DNA of 64,000 bases from Methanomassiliicoccales archaeon LGM-DZ1 (GCA_030168595.1 CP115556.1:372001-436000), one strand, 5' to 3'. Counted from the stretch's first letter, positions 17,554 to 25,839 are shown. Notes: a model not told the origin generated them from the sequence alone. Numbers and translations: made by a program.

Positions 17554-17561
17554 GCTATGAA
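17554..17561. repeat. Target-site duplication, left copy (ISL3 element)
   Basis: GCTATGAA at 17554-17561 is repeated exactly at 18898-18905, directly outside the inverted repeats. Eight-base duplications are characteristic of ISL3-family transposition. Confidence 0.9.
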
Positions 17562-18897
17562 GGTTCTCTTTCATTTTGAGTGGAAACGATTTGGGGAAGG
17601 AACGCGGTACAACGTCCGATGGACGTATGCGAAATGATGGGGGAGCACCTGGGACTGGTGCCTCCCTGGAAAGCGACCGAGTTCTGGAGCGAACCGAACG
17701 CGAGAGGGGAGCTGGACGACCACCTGCGGGTGGAGGTGCCGCCCGGGAGCTGTATGCCCTGTCCGCAGTGCGGGCGCATGTGCCGGATACACGACCGTAC
17801 TCCGGAGAGGGCCTGGAGGAGCCTGGACGTCGTGTCCAGGCGCCTGTACATCCATGCGCGGATACCGCGCACGGACTGCCCGGACTGCGGCGTCAGGAGG
17901 GCGGACGTCCCGTGGGCCCGCCCCCACTCGCACTTCACCCTCTCCATGGAGTCCATGATCATGGCCATGTGCAGGGAGATGGCGGTATCCGCGGCGGCCG
18001 CCCTCATACACGAGGACGCGAACCGCATATGGCGCCTTGTGAGGCACAGTGCCAGGAAGTTGGTGGAAGGCATGGACCTGTCGCACGTGACGGCGGTCGG
18101 TGTCGACGAGAAGTGCTTCTCCGGCCACGATGCGTTCGTGACCGTCTTCGCGGACATCGTGCGGCATCGGGTGCTCTTCGTGACCCCCGGCAAAGGCTCC
18201 GACGCCGTCGGGGAGTTCAGGGATTTCCTGACGGAGCACGGGGGACGTGCGGCGAACATCGCCGATTTCACCTGCGACTTCGGAGCGGCGTACGTCTCAG
18301 GCATCGGGCGCTACTTCAAGAGGGCGCGGATAACCTTCGACAGGTTCCACCTCGTGAAGCTGGCCAACGACGCCATGAACGACGTGAACTTCGGGAAGAT
18401 GAAGCTGGCGGTCAACCGCATGAAGGTCAAGTACATGATGGTCCGGAACTCCGGCAGCCTGACCGACGGGGAGAAGGAGCTGAGGGACAGGATCTGCGAG
18501 GACAACGAGGAACTGGGCCATGCGTACAGGCTCAAGGAGTCGCTGGTGTCGGTGTACTCGATGGGGGATGCCGACATCGCGAGGGACCATCTCCTGGGAT
18601 GGGTCTCCTGGGCCGGGCGCTCGGGCTTCCGCCCGTTCGCCAGGCTGGCCAAGACCGTGGAGGCGAACATCGAGGGGATACTCCGGTGGTTCTCCACCGG
18701 GATGTCCAACGCCCTCCTGGAGGGGACCAACTCGCTGATCTCCCTCATCAAGAGGCGCGCCAGGGGATTCAAGCGGGTCGAGAACCTGATAGCCGTTTGT
18801 TATCTCACCGGTGCCAGAGGCAAAGTGGATCTGTACGGGGCTCCGAGGTGAGCGCGTTCCTTCCCCAAATCGTTTCCACTCAAAATGAAAGAGAACC
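17562..18897 (+). mobile_element. ISL3-family insertion sequence
   Basis: Perfect 45-bp inverted repeats at 17562-17606 and 18853-18897 flank one intact transposase gene; the 8-bp target duplication GCTATGAA is preserved on both sides. Perfect ends and an intact gene indicate recent insertion and probable activity. It landed between the zinc-ribbon membrane protein gene and the 3' end of the winged-helix gene (whose stop is three bases from the duplication). Confidence 0.95.
17619..18851 (+). CDS. ISL3-family transposase
   Basis: 410 residues from ATG 17619, which lies just after the inverted repeat; a GTG inside the repeat (17580) would extend it. The N-terminal zinc-binding domain shows CPQCG and CPDCG knuckles (about 50-93), followed by a helix-turn-helix-like region. 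The DDE core includes AVGVDEKCF (first Asp, about 166), DFGAAYVSGI (second, about 228) and a distal LEGTNSLISLIKRRARGF segment with the final Glu (about 367). These are standard for ISL3 enzymes. No frameshift or stop interrupts it. Confidence 0.93.
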   Translation: MDVCEMMGEHLGLVPPWKATEFWSEPNARGELDDHLRVEVPPGSCMPCPQCGRMCRIHDRTPERAWRSLDVVSRRLYIHARIPRTDCPDCGVRRADVPWARPHSHFTLSMESMIMAMCREMAVSAAAALIHEDANRIWRLVRHSARKLVEGMDLSHVTAVGVDEKCFSGHDAFVTVFADIVRHRVLFVTPGKGSDAVGEFRDFLTEHGGRAANIADFTCDFGAAYVSGIGRYFKRARITFDRFHLVKLANDAMNDVNFGKMKLAVNRMKVKYMMVRNSGSLTDGEKELRDRICEDNEELGHAYRLKESLVSVYSMGDADIARDHLLGWVSWAGRSGFRPFARLAKTVEANIEGILRWFSTGMSNALLEGTNSLISLIKRRARGFKRVENLIAVCYLTGARGKVDLYGAPR

Positions 18898-18905
18898 GCT
18901 ATGAA
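18898..18905. repeat. Target-site duplication, right copy (ISL3 element)
   Basis: Exact copy of GCTATGAA from 17554-17561. Confidence 0.9.
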
Positions 18906-18907
18906 CA

Positions 18908-19465
18908 TCAATTTTTATAGGTTTTCGAATAGACTGTCTGATACACGTCGGCGATCTGCCTTCCGAGGGGCGTAAGAGAGTACCTGATCTCCCATCCTCC
19001 CTGACGGTTGTCCTCTCTGAGTACGAGACCGTCCTTCTCCATCACGGAGAGCACCTTGACGACAGTGTCGTAGGAATGAAGCATCCCGATGATGTCCTTC
19101 TGAACGACGTATTCCTTCTCGCAGAGCATCCTCAGTATCGGATCGGCGTGCCTGAGATCGATGGATTTCTCCTTCAGTTCCTTCCCGGGTGAAACGGACA
19201 GATTCGCCATGGAGAACAGCAAAGCCGCCTCTTTCCCTAAATCTGTGAGGGAAACGGCTACCTTCTTGTGAGTTTCAAGGACAATATCCACATTCACCAA
19301 CCCTTCGGATTGCATCCTGTCGATTCTGGAACGCAGCGTCTGGGTGTGGTTCATGATAGGAAGAAGATCCTTTAGAATGAGCGGAGCGGGAGCATCCTTC
19401 AGGGCGAGGAGCAGAGCAATCGTTCTGCCCTCTCCGATGGATGTGAAGAAATCTCCGTCTCTCAT
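18908..19465 (-). CDS. Tandem winged-helix transcription regulator
   Basis: 185 residues. Two winged-helix units can be traced: about 15-80 (ILKDLLPIMNHTQTLRSRID then SLTDLGKEAALLF) and about 105-180 (VQKDIIGMLHSYDTVVKVLS then YSLTPLGRQIADVY). Both end in the T-x-L/x-G-R/K wing pattern of MarR/PadR-like archaeal regulators. No ligand domain is visible. A TTATA box on the minus strand about 26 bp before the ATG suggests a leaderless message. Its promoter shares 18 of 19 bases with the one before the surface-protein gene, suggesting autoregulation and shared control. Confidence 0.78.
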   Translation of the reverse strand: MRDGDFFTSIGEGRTIALLLALKDAPAPLILKDLLPIMNHTQTLRSRIDRMQSEGLVNVDIVLETHKKVAVSLTDLGKEAALLFSMANLSVSPGKELKEKSIDLRHADPILRMLCEKEYVVQKDIIGMLHSYDTVVKVLSVMEKDGLVLREDNRQGGWEIRYSLTPLGRQIADVYQTVYSKTYKN

Positions 19466-19478
19466 TCTATCGTATGGG

Positions 19479-19523
19479 AATCGACGGAAAGGTATAAGGG
19501 TTTTAGGAAAGCGGTTTTAGGAA
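19479..19523 (-). promoter_or_regulatory. Promoter and possible operator of the winged-helix regulator
   Basis: TTATACCTTTCCGTCGATT reads downward from 19497 to 19479. Upstream of it GGTTTTAGGAA is repeated at 19499-19509 and 19513-19523, 14 bp apart. The box spacing to ATG 19465 fits a leaderless archaeal transcript. Confidence 0.45.
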
Positions 19524-19686
19524 TCCTTCCTTCGCTGAAAGATAAAGATTATGTTACCTTTATCATAGTAATGAATTAAATAATCAAACGAATATATTAG
19601 TAACATCCGAAAGTAACTTACAAACTCCTAACATTTTTATACAAAATATGAATTTGACGGGAGTGCGTAAGTTGGAGGGATAATCC

Positions 19687-19920
19687 ATGAAACGTATAGC
19701 TAAGACGATCTTCCCGGGCAAACTCGCCAGGACGGGGAACACGAAGTACATCTCCGTGCCGACGCAGGTAATCGAGCGCATGGGACTGAAGGAAGGCGAC
19801 TATCTGGATGTCATGATTACCTGGCCCGAGATGCAGGAATACGACGTCGACGAGGTAATGATGCCTGCGGAGACGGATGATAAACCCAAGAGAGGTAGGA
19901 AACCGAAGAACGAAGAATGA
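19687..19920 (+). CDS. AbrB/SpoVT-like DNA-binding protein
   Basis: 77 residues. The core GNTKYISVPTQVIERMGLKEGDYLDVMIT (in two parts, residues 18-46) is the swapped-hairpin AbrB fold found in antitoxins and transition-state regulators. The tail ends in KPKRGRKPK, an AT-hook-like basic stretch that could bind the minor groove. It precedes the recombinase gene by 61 bp on the same strand and probably controls element excision or copy number. ATG 19687 is preceded by GGAGGGATAA. Confidence 0.78.
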   Translation: MKRIAKTIFPGKLARTGNTKYISVPTQVIERMGLKEGDYLDVMITWPEMQEYDVDEVMMPAETDDKPKRGRKPKNEE

Positions 19921-19929
19921 GAAGATAAC

Positions 19930-19962
19930 GGCCCGCCACCGACTAGCAATCAATTGCGGGCC
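19930..19962 (+). other. Stem-loop between the AbrB-like and recombinase genes
   Basis: GGCCCGC (19930-19936) pairs perfectly with GCGGGCC (19956-19962) around a 19-base loop. It lies 9 bases after the AbrB-like stop and 19 bases before the recombinase ATG. It lacks a T-tract, so an attenuator or protein-binding site is as likely as a terminator. Confidence 0.45.
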
Positions 19963-19981
19963 GAACCACAGAGATGATCTA

Positions 19982-21556
19982 ATGGTTAGAGCAAGAACTA
20001 CAACAGACTATTTAAAGGACAATCTCGAAATCTACGGGAGTCCTCTGAACAGCTATCTGAACAGACTTTCTGAAGGCGGAAAGGTTCCCAGTGCAGTAAG
20101 GGACATAAAAGGACACATCCGCACATTTCTGGCAAGATGCAGACCGATGCCTCCCGAACAGATCACCTTCGAGGTGATGGCCGAGGTCGAGAACGTAATG
20201 GTGTGCGACCAGCTTACCCCGAACAAGATCAATGCGGCGATGATAAACACGGCCCGTTTCATCGAATATCTCACCGGTAACAACCCCTGCAAGGACTATT
20301 ATGTCAACAGTAGCGGAAGATGGTTCGACGGTCACCTGGGGGATTTCAGATTCCAGGACCAGCTGGACCAGTACCAGGAATACCTTGAGAACAAGGGCTA
20401 CCGTCCCGCCACTATCGTGCAGAAGAACTCCCACATCGTGAACTGCTGCCGGGTACTGACCAAGGAGAAACACATCCTGTTCGTCAGCCAGATCGATACC
20501 GAATGCTACGCGCACCTCCAGGGCCTCATGGGTAATCTGAACAGGAAACAGGCCGACAAGATAATCCACGACCTCGACGAGTTCGTGATATTCTGCTGCG
20601 GTAAGACCCTTCTCAGGGATTACCGCAAGGGGAGAAGAATCTCTAAAGAGTATGAACGTACCGAGGAGTGGGAGGAATTCGTCGTGGATTTGGAGAGCTT
20701 CATTGAGGATTCCGAGGAAAGAGGCCTCCGCCCGCAGACCCTCAAAGGGTACCGCAAGGCATTGAAGGAGGGTTATGCGGCCATCCTCGACAGGATCGGC
20801 ATGATGCGGTTCCGCGACATAGACTTCCACGTGATGCGCAGGCTGAGGAAGGTCATGACCGAATACAAGCAGAGGACGGTTAGACAGTACCTCACGGTAA
20901 TCGGCAGGATGGTTGAATTCCTCACAGGGAACAATCCGTACTACCGCGCCGATATGGTGTGGCCAGTGGAACCCGTCGAGAGGACGTGGATCTTCAAGGA
21001 CGAATGGAAGACCCTCTGGAATTCAGCCGATGTGACCCAGCGCCTGATACTCGCCCTTACGGGCGGGATGGGGCTCCGCAGATTCGAGGTTGCTCAGCCG
21101 AACCTCTCCGATATACAGGGGAACATAATGACGATTCGCGGAAAGGGGTGCGGTGCTGACGGTAAATCAGTCCGCAAGCAGATCCCGCCCACGGTGATGA
21201 AGTGCATCGAGGAATACAAACAATACCGTTCCGAAATCCTTTCGGAGACCGAGGACCTCTCGGGCGGGAACCTTATCATCCGTCCGAACAGCAGGCTCAA
21301 GGGAACGCCCGCGACGAAGAAGTACATCGAGGTCGTTCTAAAAGAGCTGACCGACAAGGAGCGCATACACGCATCCTGCCACACCATGAGAAGGTTCTAC
21401 TGCACCTCGCTGGTGGATGCCGGACTCGATATGGACACGGTTCGGAGGATGATGCGGCACAACAGTCTCGACACTACTCTGAACATCTACCTCTATGCCG
21501 ATCCCCGCAAACTCGACAAGGGAACCGCAGGGGTCGAGGACACCATCTTCGGATAA
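19982..21556 (+). CDS. Tyrosine recombinase (integrase) with repeated core-binding domains
   Basis: 524 residues from ATG 19982. The C-terminal catalytic domain shows GMGLRRFEV (first Arg, about 360-366), CHTMRRF (HxxR, about 467-470), RHNSLDTT (His, about 493) and the nucleophile region NIYLYADPR (Tyr about 503-505). The N-terminal two thirds contain what look like three related helical core-binding units, two with near-identical ends (EYLTGNNP and EFLTGNNP). Tyrosine recombinases exchange strands at att sites through a 3'-phosphotyrosine. It lies next to the truncated secretion ATPase, as expected for an integrase beside its attachment site. Confidence 0.88.
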   Translation: MVRARTTTDYLKDNLEIYGSPLNSYLNRLSEGGKVPSAVRDIKGHIRTFLARCRPMPPEQITFEVMAEVENVMVCDQLTPNKINAAMINTARFIEYLTGNNPCKDYYVNSSGRWFDGHLGDFRFQDQLDQYQEYLENKGYRPATIVQKNSHIVNCCRVLTKEKHILFVSQIDTECYAHLQGLMGNLNRKQADKIIHDLDEFVIFCCGKTLLRDYRKGRRISKEYERTEEWEEFVVDLESFIEDSEERGLRPQTLKGYRKALKEGYAAILDRIGMMRFRDIDFHVMRRLRKVMTEYKQRTVRQYLTVIGRMVEFLTGNNPYYRADMVWPVEPVERTWIFKDEWKTLWNSADVTQRLILALTGGMGLRRFEVAQPNLSDIQGNIMTIRGKGCGADGKSVRKQIPPTVMKCIEEYKQYRSEILSETEDLSGGNLIIRPNSRLKGTPATKKYIEVVLKELTDKERIHASCHTMRRFYCTSLVDAGLDMDTVRRMMRHNSLDTTLNIYLYADPRKLDKGTAGVEDTIFG

Positions 21557-21564
21557 ACCTCTTA

Positions 21565-21585
21565 GGGGGGTAACCCCCACTTTTT
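21565..21585 (+). terminator. Terminator of the recombinase gene
   Basis: A GGGGG/CCCCC hairpin (21566-21570 and 21574-21578, three-base loop) followed by AC and TTTTT, directly after the recombinase stop. Confidence 0.65.
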
Positions 21586-21685
21586 ACCGTACACTTTATG
21601 TAACCCTTATCGCGATTATCGATTCGAGCCGAAACAGGTCTAGGTCCGTCACCGGTCTGCGTCGGCAAAGGGATGATTTGATGGG

Positions 21686-22366
21686 TTACAATCCTGTGGG
21701 ATTTATGGCCGTTCCGATGTGCTGGCACATCGCATGAATTCGGTTCTTCTCGCAGGGAGCGTCCACGTAGATGTCCTCGAGCTTCGGGTCCGCGAGCAGG
21801 ATATCGAACACCCCGAGACCGACCGAATAGCGGTAGACGATGTCGCACATCCTCTCCATCTGGGTCTCCATCGCCTCTATGTTCCCGCCGCATGAGAGGA
21901 GGACGTCGCCGGAGAACGGCTCGAGGACGTCCCTCGCGATGCCGGCGATGTACATCCTGTCAGTGCGGCCGCCGCTCTTCCTGAACTCGGCGCGGACCTT
22001 GGATATCGCCTCCTCGATCATCCTGTTCGCCGCATCGGTGCTGGCATATTCCGACGGCGTCAGGTTGTACTCCATCTCCCCGTCGGCAGCCGTGCCGACG
22101 ACGACGTGCCCGCTGGGCGTATCGTACTCGGCAGACCTCTCCAGCTCCCCGATGCTCCCGACGAGCCAGCAGTCGGCGTAGGAGGGCTTGCTGAGGACAT
22201 TCCCCGAGATTATCCTGCGGTAGTCCTCCATGAAGGTGCTCCTCGATATGACCGATGGGGCGCGGCGGCCGGCCGGCTGCATGGATGGCGCCGCCCTGAT
22301 GCCCGGCATATCGCTGTCCGGTGCGGAACGCCCCCGGCCCCTGCTGTCCGCGAACCAGGGGATCAC
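21686..22366 (-). pseudogene. Type II/IV secretion (pilus) ATPase, N-terminal fragment
   Basis: 226 residues from GTG 22366, overlapping the upstream stop (GTGA). The fragment has the N-terminal domain of archaeal GspE/VirB11-like ATPases and stops in the strand before the nucleotide-binding domain: FDILLADPKLEDIYVDAP (about 185-202) then NRIH and an unrelated end (IGTAINPTGL). Whole members are usually well over 450 residues, with Walker A and B motifs that are absent here. The break coincides with the end of the integrase region, so the missing part was probably displaced by integration. Without it the protein cannot power pilus assembly. Confidence 0.8.
21716..21731. other. Perfect inverted repeat at the island junction, possible attachment core
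   Basis: GATGTGC-TG-GCACATC: seven-base arms with a two-base centre, lying exactly where the similarity of the secretion ATPase to its family ends and 160 bp from the recombinase stop. It could be the crossover site. The partner site would lie left of the window. Confidence 0.35.
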
Positions 22367-22926
22367 AGCGCATCCCTCCTGCGGGACGCTATCCTCGCGG
22401 CCTTCTCGCGCACCCTGGCCATGCCGTCGTCGGCCATCATCAAGGCGGCGCGGGTCCTCTGCAGGCACGCGGTGCACTCGGGGGAATCGTCGCGGAGGCT
22501 GTACAGCCTGTCGCAGGCCGATGCGAACGACGGATCTGGAAAATCCGCCCATGCGTCGCCGATCACCCTCTCCGGCGAGCGGCCGCAGGAGGAACACCTC
22601 CTCCCGTCGGAGGGACGGAGCACCGTCCTTATCTGTGCCAGATCGCAGAGTATCTCGGCCGCCGGCCCGTGGATCTCGGTGTCCTTCCCGCCTTCCAGCC
22701 ATATCCTCTCGGCCGCCCCCTCCGACGAGATGGCCGCCGTTATGCACCTGATGCATGCCGGCGACCCGGCATCGGGGACCTGGTCGCACCCCCTGCAGTG
22801 GACCCTCAGTATCCCGCACGGGTCGTAAGATGCCGTGCCCGCCGTCTGCTCCGCTTTCCTCCCTCTCCCGTAAGGCCGCGCCTTCGCATCGCGTACGGGA
22901 GGATGCCGTCCTTTCATCGCGTTCAT
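22363..22926 (-). CDS. Cysteine-rich protein upstream of the pilus ATPase
   Basis: 187 residues. CxxC pairs are seen at HCRGC, CIRC, CSSCG and CTAC, enough for two zinc sites; the rest is helical and charged. Its stop overlaps the GTG of the secretion ATPase, so the two were translated together. It may be a detached zinc-binding N-terminal module of that ATPase. With the ATPase broken, this gene may be losing its role. An A+T box (TTATAT near 22942-22950, minus) could be its promoter. Confidence 0.65.
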   Translation of the reverse strand: MNAMKGRHPPVRDAKARPYGRGRKAEQTAGTASYDPCGILRVHCRGCDQVPDAGSPACIRCITAAISSEGAAERIWLEGGKDTEIHGPAAEILCDLAQIRTVLRPSDGRRCSSCGRSPERVIGDAWADFPDPSFASACDRLYSLRDDSPECTACLQRTRAALMMADDGMARVREKAARIASRRRDAL

Positions 22927-22992
22927 GGCGGGAACGACAGGGGGCGCGGATATAACAGGGGAACAGGGCAGTCAGCGGGGCACCCGCATTCT

Positions 22993-23000
22993 TTTATAAA
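22993..23000 (+). promoter_or_regulatory. TATA box of the U32 peptidase gene
   Basis: TTTATAAA centred about 25 bp before ATG 23021, in otherwise G+C-rich sequence. The spacing indicates a leaderless transcript and decides the start in favour of 23021 over GTG 23009 and ATG 23015. Confidence 0.65.
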
Positions 23001-23020
23001 CGCCCGCAGTGGGGATGGGC

Positions 23021-24919
23021 ATGGAGATCCTATCGCCCGCAGGTTCGCCCGAGGGGCTCGCCGCCGCTGTCATGGGCGGATGCGACGCCGTCTATCTGGG
23101 AGGGAAGTCGTTCGGTGCCCGCGCGTTCTCATCGAACTTCACCGACGGGCAGATCGAGGGAGCGGTCGGCTATTGCCACGACCGCGGGGTGAAGGTCTAC
23201 GTCACCGTCAACACCCTCATCAAGGACTCGGAGATGGATGATGCGGTCTCTTTCGTGAGATTCCTCGCGGACATCGGCGCAGACGGGGTGCTCCTGCAGG
23301 ACCTGGGCCTCCTCAGGGCCCTGCATTCCGTGGACATCCCGAAGCATGCCTCGACCCAGATGGGGATCTGCTCCCGCCGGGGCCTGCAGTGGTGCGCCGA
23401 GAACGGGCTGTCGAGGGCCGTGCTCAACAGGGAGCTGACCTTCGAGGAGCTCAAGGACATCGTCAGGGACTCGCCGGTGGAGACCGAGGTCTTCGTGCAG
23501 GGGGCGCTGTGCTACTGCCTCTCCGGAGGGTGCCTCTTCTCCTCCCTCGTCGGCGGCCGCAGCGGGAACCGGGGCCAGTGCGCCCAGCCCTGCAGGAAGA
23601 AGTACGCCATGGACGGGAAGGCCTCCTACCGCCTGAGCAGCGCCGACCTCTACGGCGTTGAATGGCTGAAGAAGCTGGAATCGATAGGGATCACCTCGGC
23701 GAAGATCGAGGGGAGGATGAGGAGCCAGGCGTACGCCTACCTCTCCGCCAGGGTCTATTCGTCTGCCAACAGGGGGATCCCGTACGAGGAATGGAAGGAG
23801 GACGACGAGCTCCTGAAGACCGTCTTCAACCGCGGGTACTGCGACGGCTACCTCGGAGGGGTCGTCTCGCCCGTGCAGCAGGAGTACGCCGACAACCGCG
23901 GGTTCTACCTCGGGAAGGCATCGTTCAAAGGCAGGAAGTTCAGCACGGGCGAGCTCAGGTACCCGGTGAACGTCCGCGACGGCATCTCCATCTACGACGG
24001 CGACGAGAAGATCGGCGGGTTCAAGCTTACCTCCGTCGGCCGCGCCGCCTCCCCCTTCGCCCTCCCGGACGGGACATACGACGTCTACAGGACGTACGAT
24101 CCCAGGATAGATGAAGTGAAGAACATGATAGGGGAGGCGCCGAAGCTCTCGGGGAGCACCGAGAGACGCCGGGCCCATGTCCCCTGCAGGGAGATCGAGA
24201 GGGCCAAGAGGGAGCTTCCCGAGATGTCCTTCTACGTCAGCTCCGTGAGGAACCTGAACGCGGTCCTCCCTTACGCGGACAGAATCTACTACGATAATCC
24301 TCAGTCCCTCGATGAGGCGAAGGGCATCTGCGCCGGGGAGGGGATCGAGTGCGTCGAGATGGCGCCCAGGTTCGACCCGGCATGGATGCCGCATGATGGC
24401 CCCTACATGGCCAACACCCCCGGGCAGGTGTTCGGGACCGAGGACCGCGTGTACGCGAGCTATTTCATGAACGTATTCAACGCGCACGTCAGGATGCCGT
24501 TCTGGCAGACCACCCTCTCGACGGAGCTGGCGGACCGCGAGATCGAGGAGATCGCCAAGCACTTCCCGGGAAGGCTCGAGGTCATGGTGTTCGGGAGGAC
24601 GGAGCTCATGTGCACCCGGGACCCCGGCCTCAGGACCGGCGTCCTGGAGGACGAGAAGGGGTACCGCTTCCCGGTCTACCGCGACCCCTACGGCACCGCC
24701 CGCATCCTCAACTCCTCTGACCTCATGCTCCTGCCCTACCTGAGGCAGCTGGGCTCCTTCGGGATCGATTCCGCCGGCATTGACGTGAGGAAGCGCCCCG
24801 AGAGGATCGCGGCCGCCGTGGCCAAGGCGTTCGCCGAGGACGACGTCCCCGCCAAGAAGGACCTTGCAGGGATCTGCGGCGGCATCAACTACGGCGCGTA
24901 CCTCCGCGGCACCGAATGA
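23021..24919 (+). CDS. Peptidase U32 family protein
   Basis: 632 residues. The N-terminal part has the U32 signature: MEILSPAGSPEGL, GCDAVYLGGKSFGARAF, then the cysteine cluster CYCLSGGCLFSS and GNRGQCAQPCRKKY (about 160-200), which holds an iron-sulfur cluster in modification enzymes of this family. Relatives include RlhA and TrhP-type RNA hydroxylases and YegQ, so an RNA-modification role is as likely as proteolysis. The long C-terminal part (about 300-632) contains a second alpha/beta segment found in the longer U32 proteins. Monocistronic by spacing. Confidence 0.85.
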   Translation: MEILSPAGSPEGLAAAVMGGCDAVYLGGKSFGARAFSSNFTDGQIEGAVGYCHDRGVKVYVTVNTLIKDSEMDDAVSFVRFLADIGADGVLLQDLGLLRALHSVDIPKHASTQMGICSRRGLQWCAENGLSRAVLNRELTFEELKDIVRDSPVETEVFVQGALCYCLSGGCLFSSLVGGRSGNRGQCAQPCRKKYAMDGKASYRLSSADLYGVEWLKKLESIGITSAKIEGRMRSQAYAYLSARVYSSANRGIPYEEWKEDDELLKTVFNRGYCDGYLGGVVSPVQQEYADNRGFYLGKASFKGRKFSTGELRYPVNVRDGISIYDGDEKIGGFKLTSVGRAASPFALPDGTYDVYRTYDPRIDEVKNMIGEAPKLSGSTERRRAHVPCREIERAKRELPEMSFYVSSVRNLNAVLPYADRIYYDNPQSLDEAKGICAGEGIECVEMAPRFDPAWMPHDGPYMANTPGQVFGTEDRVYASYFMNVFNAHVRMPFWQTTLSTELADREIEEIAKHFPGRLEVMVFGRTELMCTRDPGLRTGVLEDEKGYRFPVYRDPYGTARILNSSDLMLLPYLRQLGSFGIDSAGIDVRKRPERIAAAVAKAFAEDDVPAKKDLAGICGGINYGAYLRGTE

Positions 24920-24975
24920 TGTTCCGCTGACTGCCACCCCCTCTCTTAATGCCCCCGGAAAGCGAGGGGGTTCCC

Positions 24976-25356
24976 ATGATAGGCGACAGGAAGGGGGATA
25001 TCGGGTTCATGGAGGCCGTGGCCTCCGCGGCCGCGGTATGCCTGGTGATGACGGCGTTCGCGGCGTTCTGCGCGGCCGAGATGGACGCCGAGGAGGGGAC
25101 GGGAGAACGCCCCTCGTTCGATTGGCCCGGGGACGGGCTCAGCCCCGAGATGACGGCGTCGGCGCTCCGCGGATGCGCCGAGACCCAGATGGAGCGCGGC
25201 GGATGGAACGGCGTCAGGATCGACGGCCCGGACGGGACCTGCTTCGAGCTCGGGAGGGAGAGCGGGGACGTGAGCGTGAGCAGGGAGGTGCTCAGGGTCT
25301 GCCCGTCCGAGAAGGAGATAGTCCCGGCGGTCTACGAGGCATTCATATGGTTCTGA
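24976..25356 (+). CDS. Pilin-like membrane-anchored protein
   Basis: 126 residues from ATG 24976. The start MIGDRKGDIGFMEAV followed by a hydrophobic helix (ASAAAVCLVMTAFAAFCAA, about 15-33) has the basic leader plus Gly/Glu arrangement of archaeal class III (type IV prepilin-like) signals. The rest is a small exported domain with two or three cysteines. It overlaps the next gene, which has the same layout. Both lie near a broken pilus ATPase gene. Probably a minor pilin or secretion accessory protein; family not identified. Confidence 0.65.
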   Translation: MIGDRKGDIGFMEAVASAAAVCLVMTAFAAFCAAEMDAEEGTGERPSFDWPGDGLSPEMTASALRGCAETQMERGGWNGVRIDGPDGTCFELGRESGDVSVSREVLRVCPSEKEIVPAVYEAFIWF

Positions 25357-25790
25357 AGGACCGCCGCGGCTTCACGGGCGTGGCGGACGCCATGTTCTTC
25401 ATCGCCTTCATCGGAATCGCCGCCTCGGCGCTGTCGGGATGCATGTCCCAGGATGAGCCGGCCGGCCCGGGGGACCCGTCCGAGTTCGCGGACACGGTCT
25501 TCACCGGAAGAGTACGGGGAACAGATTTCGGGTACATCGACGTCCCCCGGGTGGAGGAGGTCGCCGCCTATACCGCCGCCTCCCTGATCCTGGAGGACGG
25601 CACGGCCGAGAAGTACCTGGAAGAGCTGGCCGGGAAGATGTACGGGGACCCAGGGAGGTATCGCCTCACTGTATCCTGTAGGGACGCAGAATCGTCGGTC
25701 GGGGGACTCGCAGAGAAGCCGTCGGCATCCTACAGCCATGCATACGGAACCCCGTACGGCGACCTGGAGGTGCTCCTGGAACTGGCATGA
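25347..25790 (+). CDS. Second pilin-like membrane-anchored protein
   Basis: 147 residues from ATG 25347, which lies inside the 3' end of the previous gene. The N-terminus RRGFTGVADAMFFIAFIGIAASALSG shows a basic leader and a hydrophobic helix (about 13-30), as in type IV pilin-like precursors. The C-terminal domain is exported and rich in strands. Overlapping start and shared layout suggest that the two products pair in the membrane. No enzymatic motif. Confidence 0.65.
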   Translation: MVLKDRRGFTGVADAMFFIAFIGIAASALSGCMSQDEPAGPGDPSEFADTVFTGRVRGTDFGYIDVPRVEEVAAYTAASLILEDGTAEKYLEELAGKMYGDPGRYRLTVSCRDAESSVGGLAEKPSASYSHAYGTPYGDLEVLLELA

Positions 25791-25839
25791 AGGCGGCGGC
25801 GATGGAAAACGCTTAACCAGGCCGGCCGATACCTGCACC

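Noticed and set aside
17576-18904. Alternative frame through the ISL3 element
   Set aside because: Runs out of frame with the recognisable transposase and has no conserved residues.
19930-19962. Stem-loop as a tRNA or tRNA fragment at an attachment site
   Set aside because: Only one stem is present; no T arm, D arm or acceptor pairing.
21686-22819. A single 377-residue minus-strand protein across this stretch
   Set aside because: Its first 150 residues are an out-of-frame reading of the Cys-rich gene; the secretion ATPase part starts at GTG 22366.
23129-24937. Long minus-strand open frame opposite the U32 gene
   Set aside because: Antisense shadow; the U32 protein on the plus strand has clear family motifs and a TATA box.
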